A stretch of DNA of 19,099 bases from Victivallales bacterium Lenti_02 (GTDB lineage Bacteria; Verrucomicrobiota; Lentisphaeria; Oligosphaerales; Lenti-02). Positions 1 through 5,550 of the stretch are shown here, piece after piece. Made by a program: the position numbers and the translations under genes. Location of the stretch: the NCBI GenBank assembly GCA_001603055.1, contig LVAZ01000078.1, positions 1 through 19,099 on the forward strand, read 5' to 3'. The notes beneath the pieces are model-generated. The model searched no databases and was not told the origin of the DNA. It saw only the letters and a program-made list of their open reading frames with translations. How positions within the stretch are numbered: position 1 is the stretch's first letter; every line of letters starts with the position of its first letter.

Positions 1-1380
1 GAACTGGGCCGGGGGCCGGGGCTGGCGGCGTTTTTCGAGGGAGAGCATCGAGTAGCGGGGCAGGTCGAGCCGCAGGTGGTGTTCCCAGTTCGCGCCCTGG
101 CGGCGGACCTGCTCGACGGCGTCGGTGCCGTCGGGGGTCAGGAAGGCGAGGGGTTCCGGGGCGAGGATTTCCTCGCGCCAGGTCATAGCGGAGCCGGGGT
201 GGACCAGATAGGTGCCGGAGCGGGTTTCCGTACCAGCCAGGACATGACGCATCTGTTCGCTGGCGATCCATTCGGCCTCGGCGAAGGTGTCGGTGCGTTC
301 ATGGCGGCGTTCGAGGAGGGGGAACCAGCCGCGCGCGTCGGAATTGGTGCCCCAGGCGAGCAGGTGGCGCAGGCGTTCGGCGGGGGAGGCGGTCGCCGCC
401 AGGGCCGGGGCCAGTTCGGGATAGAGGGACGGGGATTCCACATCCCAGGCGGAATAGGGGCGGGCTTGGTCGGCATAGGGCATGGTGGCGGTCCCGGCGG
501 GATCGAGAATCCCGGCCGCGCGACGGGCTTCCATGGCGGCGAGGGTGCGTTCGTGGAGGGCCATGCTGAGATGGTCGCTGCACCAGCGGCTGAGGCTGGG
601 GGACTCGGTTGGGTCCTCCTTTTTGTTGGTGCAGGGGGAAACGGCCTTTTCCGTGGTGGTGCCGACGGTTTCGAGATACTCGCTGATGAAGCACCAGCGG
701 GTGTCGTAGCCGCAGGTTGTGCGGAAATGCTGTTCGAGCTGGTGGAGTCCGTGGATGGCGTTGGGAAACTCCATGTCGCAGTGAATGGTGAAGAGCGCGT
801 CCTGGGGCACGTCTTCCGGGTGCTCGCGCAGGTGCTGGCGGCGGGCGTGCTCGATCATGGGAACCCCCACGCAGCGGCTGCCGTCGAGTCCCACCAACTG
901 GCAGGGATGAAGATCGTTGCCGAATTCCCAGTCGTGGAAGATGGTCCAGCCGACCCCGACCCGGTTGATCAGGTAGGGGATGTTGGGGGCGTAGGCGATT
1001 TCCTGGAGGAAGAAGCCCTCGAGTTCGCCGCCCAGTTCCTGCCGGGCATAGGCGCAGCCCAACTCGGCGGCATCGAGCATGCTCATCTCGTCCAGGCACT
1101 GGACCAGAGGCTCGCTGAAGAAGGTGCCCATGAACCGCACCTGGCCCCGGTCGCGCAGGCGGCGGGCCAGATCGAGCACGTCCGGCGCGCACTGCTTGAG
1201 CGAGAGCAGGGTCTGCGTGGGCAGTTGCATGTGGGACTTGAGGCCGGGATGGTCGCGCAGATAGTTCAGGTAGAGCCGGTAGAACAGGGGGAACTTCTCC
1301 CAGATGACCGACCGGACGGAGCGGTCGTAGTTCATGTTGGGATGGGTGCAGATGGCGAACCAAACTCGTTTGGGCGACAT
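1..1380 (-). CDS. GH38/GH57-like glycosidase-type barrel protein (3' end cut by window edge)
   Basis: The minus-strand frame is open for 460 codons from an ATG at 1380-1378 to the left edge, so the C-terminus is missing. There is no signal peptide, so it is probably cytoplasmic. The N-terminal third has the rhythm of the seven-stranded barrel of the GH38/GH57/polysaccharide deacetylase superfamily: an early strand with CTHPNMNYD (11-19), VRFMGTFFSEPL (81-92), then FHDWEFGNDLHP (148-159), and LFTIHCDMEFPNAIHGL (196-212), where Asp202 and Glu204 are candidate acidic catalytic residues. The C-terminal part (from about 300) looks like the helical and beta-rich accessory regions of such enzymes. 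A GAGG lies about 9 bases before the start. It is divergent from the GH16 gene across 117 bp with no convincing promoter. The family assignment comes from fold-level resemblance, so the substrate is unknown. The coding frame itself is secure because it translates as a coherent protein throughout. Confidence 0.62.
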   Translation of the reverse strand, partial: MSPKRVWFAICTHPNMNYDRSVRSVIWEKFPLFYRLYLNYLRDHPGLKSHMQLPTQTLLSLKQCAPDVLDLARRLRDRGQVRFMGTFFSEPLVQCLDEMSMLDAAELGCAYARQELGGELEGFFLQEIAYAPNIPYLINRVGVGWTIFHDWEFGNDLHPCQLVGLDGSRCVGVPMIEHARRQHLREHPEDVPQDALFTIHCDMEFPNAIHGLHQLEQHFRTTCGYDTRWCFISEYLETVGTTTEKAVSPCTNKKEDPTESPSLSRWCSDHLSMALHERTLAAMEARRAAGILDPAGTATMPYADQARPYSAWDVESPSLYPELAPALAATASPAERLRHLLAWGTNSDARGWFPLLERRHERTDTFAEAEWIASEQMRHVLAGTETRSGTYLVHPGSAMTWREEILAPEPLAFLTPDGTDAVEQVRRQGANWEHHLRLDLPRYSMLSLEKRRQPRPPAQF

Positions 1381-1497
1381 GTTCCAATCCTCGGGGGTGG
1401 GTGGGGAAATCGACCCATACCCTAGCCCTTCCGGGGAGATTGTGTATGGTAGCAACCCATCCCCCGGCGGAATTTCCATCAACCTACAGGAACGAGG

Positions 1498-2331
1498 ATG
1501 AACCATCTCATGCGCCTATCGCTCAGTCTGTTGGCGGCGGCAAGTGCCTGGAGCGCTCCGGAGGCCGGGGAGGGGGACAGCGATTCCCGCATTCCCGGCT
1601 GGAAACTGGTCTGGCAGGACGAGTTCGCGGGAACGGCGGTGGACGACACCAAATGGTCCCGCTGCCAGCGCGGGAAGGCGGACTGGATGAATACCATGTC
1701 GGACGATCCGGCCCTGGTCGAGGTCGCCGACGGCATCCTGCATCTGCGCGGGGTCGCCAACGAACGCCAGGACCTGGACCCGGTTCCCTATCTGACGGCG
1801 GGGTTGACCAGCAAGGGGAAGTTCGCCTTTCTGTACGGCAAGGTGGTGATCCGGGCGCGGTTCAAGAGCGCCCAGGGGGCATGGCCCGCCCTGTGGATGA
1901 TGGGCGAGCAGAAAGGCTGGCCCGCCAACGGGGAAATCGATCTGATGGAGCACCTCAACTTCGACGACATCGTCTACCAGACCGTTCATTCGGTCTACAC
2001 CGTCAAAATCGACAAGACCAACACGCCGAAGAAGGGGAGCACGGCCCGGATCGATCGTGACGGCTGGAACACCTACGGCTGCGAATGGGATGCGGAGAAG
2101 GTGGTCTTCACGGTGAATGGCCAGCCCACCCACACCTATCCCCGGGTGCCGGAGAAGGGCGAGGAGCAATGGCCCTTCAATCAGCTTTTCTACTTCATTC
2201 TCTCCATGCAGATCGGCGGCGAATGGGTGAATGGCACCGGGCCGACCAATCCCGAGCACTACCCGGCAGGCATGGAAATTGACTGGGTGCGGGTCTACAG
2301 CCGCGAAACTGCACCGCTCCCCGTCGAGTAG
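1498..2331 (+). CDS. Secreted GH16 family endo-beta-glucanase (laminarinase-like)
   Basis: This 277-residue protein has a Sec signal peptide (about 1-20, MNHLMRLSLSLLAAASAWSA, likely cut after Ala20), so it is exported. The GH16 catalytic signature GEIDLME is at 145-151. Glu146 is the expected nucleophile, Asp148 the assisting residue and Glu151 the acid/base. The ExDxxE spacing is the beta-bulge type found in laminarinases, agarases and carrageenases. Family landmarks include WQDEF (39-43), W-x-R near 53-55, ARFKSAQGAWPALWM (120-134) and the final strand EIDWVRVYS. The length is that of a single GH16 domain with no binding module. The start is supported by AGGA at 1488-1491, 6 bases ahead of ATG. 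Hydrolysis of beta-1,3- or mixed-linked glucan is most likely, but the exact polymer cannot be read from the sequence. It begins the plus-strand series, separated from the next gene by 112 bp that contains a hairpin. Confidence 0.9.
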   Translation: MNHLMRLSLSLLAAASAWSAPEAGEGDSDSRIPGWKLVWQDEFAGTAVDDTKWSRCQRGKADWMNTMSDDPALVEVADGILHLRGVANERQDLDPVPYLTAGLTSKGKFAFLYGKVVIRARFKSAQGAWPALWMMGEQKGWPANGEIDLMEHLNFDDIVYQTVHSVYTVKIDKTNTPKKGSTARIDRDGWNTYGCEWDAEKVVFTVNGQPTHTYPRVPEKGEEQWPFNQLFYFILSMQIGGEWVNGTGPTNPEHYPAGMEIDWVRVYSRETAPLPVE

Positions 2332-2359
2332 ACGAAATGGTCATCAGTGGCCTGGAAAA

Positions 2360-2387
2360 GCCCGGCGGGCGCTGGCAACCGCCGGGC
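2360..2387. repeat. Perfect 9-bp inverted repeat between GH16 gene and hydrolase gene
   Basis: GCCCGGCGG (2360-2368) and CCGCCGGGC (2379-2387) are exact reverse complements around a 10-base loop, giving a strong GC hairpin about 30 bases after the GH16 stop. On the plus strand no T-run follows, so a classical terminator is doubtful. Read on the minus strand the stem is followed by four T residues (complement of 2356-2359), but no minus-strand gene ends here. It may slow or attenuate transcription, or stabilise the upstream mRNA end. Confidence 0.45.
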
Positions 2388-2443
2388 GGCGGCATATGGT
2401 GGGGACTTTTCCGAATTCGCCTATTCAACCGCCGAGGTCCTGC

Positions 2444-3286
2444 ATGAGTCTCCCGTTCCGCGAAACCTCCGGATACCTGCCCTCTCCCGGCGGCGACTTG
2501 TACGGCACGCTGTATATGCCCGAACGCTTGGCGACGGATACAGCGGTCGTGGTGGTCGAGCCTTTCGGCGAGGAGAAGAAATGCGCCTACCGGCTGCTGG
2601 TCCGGCTGGCGCGGGCACTGGCGGGAGCCGGCGTTCCGGTGCTGCGGTTCGACCTGGGGGGGACGGGCGACAGTTCCGGCGAGCACGGCGCGGCGGATTT
2701 CCTCGGCTGGTGCGCGGACGTGCGGGCGGCGGCGGATGTTGTGCGGGAGATGCCGGGAATCGCGGGCTGGTGCCCAATCGGCGTGCGTTTCGGTGCGTTG
2801 CCAGCCCTACAGGCGGCCGTGGATTCCCCGCCCCGCGCCGTCGTCCTGATCGAGCCGGTGCTGAGCGGGAATGAATGTTTGCGCGACCTCGAACGTCGGC
2901 AGAAGATAAAGGACATGATGTCAGGCCAACGCGACGAAACCGGGCAGGATGCCGCCAGCCGCTGGCAGGCGGGCGAGGCCGTCGATTTCGGCGGTTTCGC
3001 GGTGTCCGCGCGGTTGGCGGAGCAGATGGCCGGGGTCGAGGCGAATGGTTTGCTGCCGCGTTTGGCCACCGCCTGCGCCCTGCAGGTGATCCGGGTGTCG
3101 GGGTCCGCGAAGTTGCCGCCCGCCTGGCAACCCTTGACGGCTGCCGCCGCCGGACGGCAGCCGGGCGAAGTCAAGGTGGTGGCGGACAAGCCCTTCTGGG
3201 GCCAATTGGAATATTACGAGTCGGATGCCGTGATCGAGGCGGTGCTGCCCTTTCTGCGGGAAGCGCTGCAAGTGACCACCCCCTAG
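2444..3286 (+). CDS. Alpha/beta hydrolase resembling exosortase A-associated hydrolase 2
   Basis: This is a 280-residue cytoplasmic-type protein. The frame is open further upstream, but the ATG at 2444 has GAGG six bases before it, and homologous sequence begins there. An alpha/beta-hydrolase core is visible: VVVVEPFGEE (35-44) at the oxyanion strand, VLRFDLGGTGDSSG (66-79), and a nucleophile elbow reading GVRFG (113-117). Arg115 therefore sits where Ser, Cys or Asp would act. From memory, the TIGR03101 family (exosortase system hydrolase 2) has a similar Arg-bearing elbow. The segments EPVLSGNECLRDL (137-149) and VDFGGFAVSARLAEQM (180-195) also follow that family's pattern. The biochemical role of the family is unknown. 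The next gene starts 16 bp downstream, which suggests an operon. Catalysis by the usual Ser-His-Asp mechanism is unlikely. Confidence 0.8.
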   Translation: MSLPFRETSGYLPSPGGDLYGTLYMPERLATDTAVVVVEPFGEEKKCAYRLLVRLARALAGAGVPVLRFDLGGTGDSSGEHGAADFLGWCADVRAAADVVREMPGIAGWCPIGVRFGALPALQAAVDSPPRAVVLIEPVLSGNECLRDLERRQKIKDMMSGQRDETGQDAASRWQAGEAVDFGGFAVSARLAEQMAGVEANGLLPRLATACALQVIRVSGSAKLPPAWQPLTAAAAGRQPGEVKVVADKPFWGQLEYYESDAVIEAVLPFLREALQVTTP

Positions 3287-3302
3287 GCCGGAGAATCGAG
3301 AT

Positions 3303-4544
3303 TTGAACCATCCTGCACTACGTTCGTTGTCTTTTCTGATGGCGTTGTCGCTGTCCCTGGTGTTGTCTGCCGGCGATTCGGTCCGTCCGGGTTTGGAGGG
3401 GCTGGACTGGGCCGGGGCGGATGAGTTCACGCCGGAGGAGGGGGCGCTGGTCAAGGCCCTTGGCCAGCCGCTGATCGAGGGGCTGAACTGCGAGGCGGCT
3501 CTCCAGGCCTGGTTCGACGGTCGTCTGGCGGCCAGCCAGAAGGACATGGAGGCCGCCGCCAAGCATTGGCGGGATGGCCTGACCAAGCTGGACGATCTCA
3601 AGCCTCTGCCCAGGGCCGACTGGCGCAAGTTGCCGGACGCCACCTTCGAAATGGTCACCCAGGTCCGCATGCAGGGTATGACCAAGGCCGAATTGTGGAT
3701 TGTCCGCTGGATGGTGGACGACTTGAAGCAGTACGGTGTGCTGCTGATACCCAAAAACCGCAGTCCGGAACAGAAGTTCCCCCTGCTGCTCTACATGCAC
3801 GGGGCGGCCTTCGGGGTTCCCGTCCACGCCTTGCCCTGGCTGGCGGACATTGCGGGCGAGGGCTATGTCATCATCGGCCCCGCCCTGCGCGGGGAGGACC
3901 TGTTCGCCGGCTACGGGATTCCCCGCGAGCTGGCCTTCAAATGCGACGGCGAGATCGAGAATCTCGACGGTGAAGTGGACGACGCCCTGGCCGCCGTCTC
4001 GGCGGCGAAGAAGCTGCCCTACGTCGCGCCGGGCAAGTTCGGGGTCATCGGCCACAGTTTCGGAGCCGGGGCGGGGCTCTTGGCGGCGGCGCGCCACCCC
4101 GACACCGCCTGCGTGGTCAGCTACGACGCCTGGCTGGTGAATCCCTTCCGCTATTATTGGGACCGGATGCGGCGCGGGGCGAACAACTGGCTGAGCTGGG
4201 CCGACTTCTGCAACCAGCCGGTGGCGGACCAGTTGTCCGGCCTGATGACCCGCAGCATCGTCCACAACGCCGAGAAACTGCATTGTCCGCTGCTGCTGTT
4301 TATCGGCGGGGCCTACGAGGGCAGCGTGTTCCACCAGAGCCACGAGGATTTGATCGCCCAGCTCAAGAAGTACGATAAGCCCTACATCTACGATGTGGTG
4401 CCGGGTGGCGGGCACAATTTCGTGCTCTACTACGAGGACAAGCCCGCCCTCTACGCCTACGCGAAGCACATGGAGTTTCTGGCGGAGCATCTGCCGCCGG
4501 TGAAGCCCGGCCCCGCCGCCAAACCCGCGCCGACACAGGAATAA
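3303..4544 (+). CDS. Exported Ser alpha/beta hydrolase (acyl-esterase/peptidase-like), TTG start
   Basis: This is a 413-residue protein. I chose the TTG at 3303 because GGAG (3290-3293) lies nine bases before it and because it gives a complete signal peptide (MNHPALRSLSFLMALSLSLV, about 1-24). The next in-frame ATG is residue 13 and would remove the basic n-region. Residues 25-150 form an extra N-terminal region. The hydrolase core follows, with LLLYMHGAAFG (161-171) at the oxyanion strand, a GHSFGAG elbow with nucleophile Ser252, and the catalytic His371 in PGGGHNF. The acidic residue lies in or near GGAYEG (335-340). The layout fits secreted dienelactone-hydrolase, acetyl-xylan-esterase or prolyl-oligopeptidase-like enzymes. 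Among an exported glucanase and a lyase-like protein, removing acyl groups from polysaccharide is a reasonable guess, not a demonstrated role. The tail (about 400-413) is Pro/Ala-rich. The next ATG is 7 bp past the stop. Confidence 0.85.
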   Translation: MNHPALRSLSFLMALSLSLVLSAGDSVRPGLEGLDWAGADEFTPEEGALVKALGQPLIEGLNCEAALQAWFDGRLAASQKDMEAAAKHWRDGLTKLDDLKPLPRADWRKLPDATFEMVTQVRMQGMTKAELWIVRWMVDDLKQYGVLLIPKNRSPEQKFPLLLYMHGAAFGVPVHALPWLADIAGEGYVIIGPALRGEDLFAGYGIPRELAFKCDGEIENLDGEVDDALAAVSAAKKLPYVAPGKFGVIGHSFGAGAGLLAAARHPDTACVVSYDAWLVNPFRYYWDRMRRGANNWLSWADFCNQPVADQLSGLMTRSIVHNAEKLHCPLLLFIGGAYEGSVFHQSHEDLIAQLKKYDKPYIYDVVPGGGHNFVLYYEDKPALYAYAKHMEFLAEHLPPVKPGPAAKPAPTQE

Positions 4545-4551
4545 CCGCCCG

Positions 4552-5523
4552 ATGAGCGCCGTCTTGAAACAGGAAATCGCCATCCCCGGCATAGGCCGGG
4601 AGGAAGCCGTCGGCTTTGCGGTGGACGGGGCTTCGCTGCGCGGGATACTTGCCCGGCCCGAGGGCGAAGCCAAGCCGGTGGGGGTGGTGTTTTCCCACGG
4701 CTGGAGCGGCAACCGCTCCGGCCCGCAGGGCTTGCTCACCCATCTGGCCAGGCAGTTCGCGGCCGCGGGCTATCCCTCCTTGCGTTTCGATTTTCGCGGG
4801 CGCGGGGAAAGCGGCGGCGAGGGTCTCGAAGCCAGCCTGCCGAGCATGGCGGAGGATTTGGCGGAGGCGGCCCGTATGTTCCGGGAACGCACCGGGGTTC
4901 GGAAGGTGGTCTTTTTCGGGCTTTGTTCCGGCGGCAACGTGACGATTGGCACCTTGCCGAAACTCTCCGCCGCTGGGTTGATCCTGCTGTCGGTCTATCC
5001 GTTTTCGGACGGGGACAACTTCGGGCGGGACGTGCATCGCACCTTCCACTACCTCGGCGTGTACTGGCGGAAAGCCACCCAGGGCAGCACCTGGCGGCGG
5101 CTGTTTCGGGGCGATGTCAGCATCAAGGGCGTCTGCAACGTCCTCTTCGGGCATTTCCTGAACCGGGGCCGGAACCGCCGCAAGGAGGAGGGCACGCCCC
5201 AGCCCGAATCTGCGGACGATAAGCCCAAGCGGGCCTTGGGCAAGACGGCCAAGGCCGCCGCCGTCGAGAGCCGTTCCCAGGGGGCCGAAGCGCCCAAAAC
5301 CCATCTGGCCAAGCTCAAGCCCGAGCTACCCGTGCGGATGGTGTACGGCACCGCCGATCCGGACGCGCCGGCCGCCAAAGTCTACTTCGGCGACTACGCT
5401 AGGGAACACAGGCTTCCCCATGAAATCGTCGAGATTCCCGGCGCGAACCATAATTTTTCGTCTGTGGAATGGACGGCGAAGGTGGCGGATTTGGCCACGG
5501 ACTTTCTCGCTAAGCTGGCCTGA
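4552..5523 (+). CDS. Alpha/beta hydrolase with Cys nucleophile, exosortase A-associated hydrolase 1-like
   Basis: This is a 323-residue protein with no signal peptide. Its ribosome binding site AGGA (4537-4540) overlaps the end of the previous gene, which suggests coupled translation. Core motifs are VVFSHGWSGNRSGPQGLL (45-62), PSLRFDFRGRGESGG (75-89) and the elbow GLCSGG (123-128), which puts Cys125 in the nucleophile place as in dienelactone hydrolases. Asp269 (GTADPD) and His300 (GANHNF) complete a Cys-His-Asp triad. The segment HYLGVYWRK (166-174) followed by WRRLFRGDV (181-189) recalls the cap region of TIGR03100 (exosortase system hydrolase 1), whose members also have GLC at the elbow. 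Residues about 205-255 are a basic, Lys/Ala-rich, probably disordered insert within the cap. The substrate is unknown. It could also be a generic member of the dienelactone-hydrolase superfamily. Confidence 0.83.
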   Translation: MSAVLKQEIAIPGIGREEAVGFAVDGASLRGILARPEGEAKPVGVVFSHGWSGNRSGPQGLLTHLARQFAAAGYPSLRFDFRGRGESGGEGLEASLPSMAEDLAEAARMFRERTGVRKVVFFGLCSGGNVTIGTLPKLSAAGLILLSVYPFSDGDNFGRDVHRTFHYLGVYWRKATQGSTWRRLFRGDVSIKGVCNVLFGHFLNRGRNRRKEEGTPQPESADDKPKRALGKTAKAAAVESRSQGAEAPKTHLAKLKPELPVRMVYGTADPDAPAAKVYFGDYAREHRLPHEIVEIPGANHNFSSVEWTAKVADLATDFLAKLA

Positions 5524-5550
5524 TTCCCTTTCCGGTTTGGAGGAACGACC

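Noticed and set aside
299..1387. A 362-codon minus-strand frame starting near the left-edge gene
   Set aside because: It is out of frame with the real gene, is rich in Arg/Pro/His, and has no domain pattern.
76..1425. A 449-codon plus-strand open frame over the left-edge gene
   Set aside because: It is Gly/Ala/Glu/Val-rich with no recognisable domain. It mirrors the minus-strand gene, whose translation has coherent motifs.
3318..4739. A 473-codon antisense open frame
   Set aside because: It is the complement of the exported Ser hydrolase, which has a signal peptide and full catalytic motifs. The antisense product is low-complexity.
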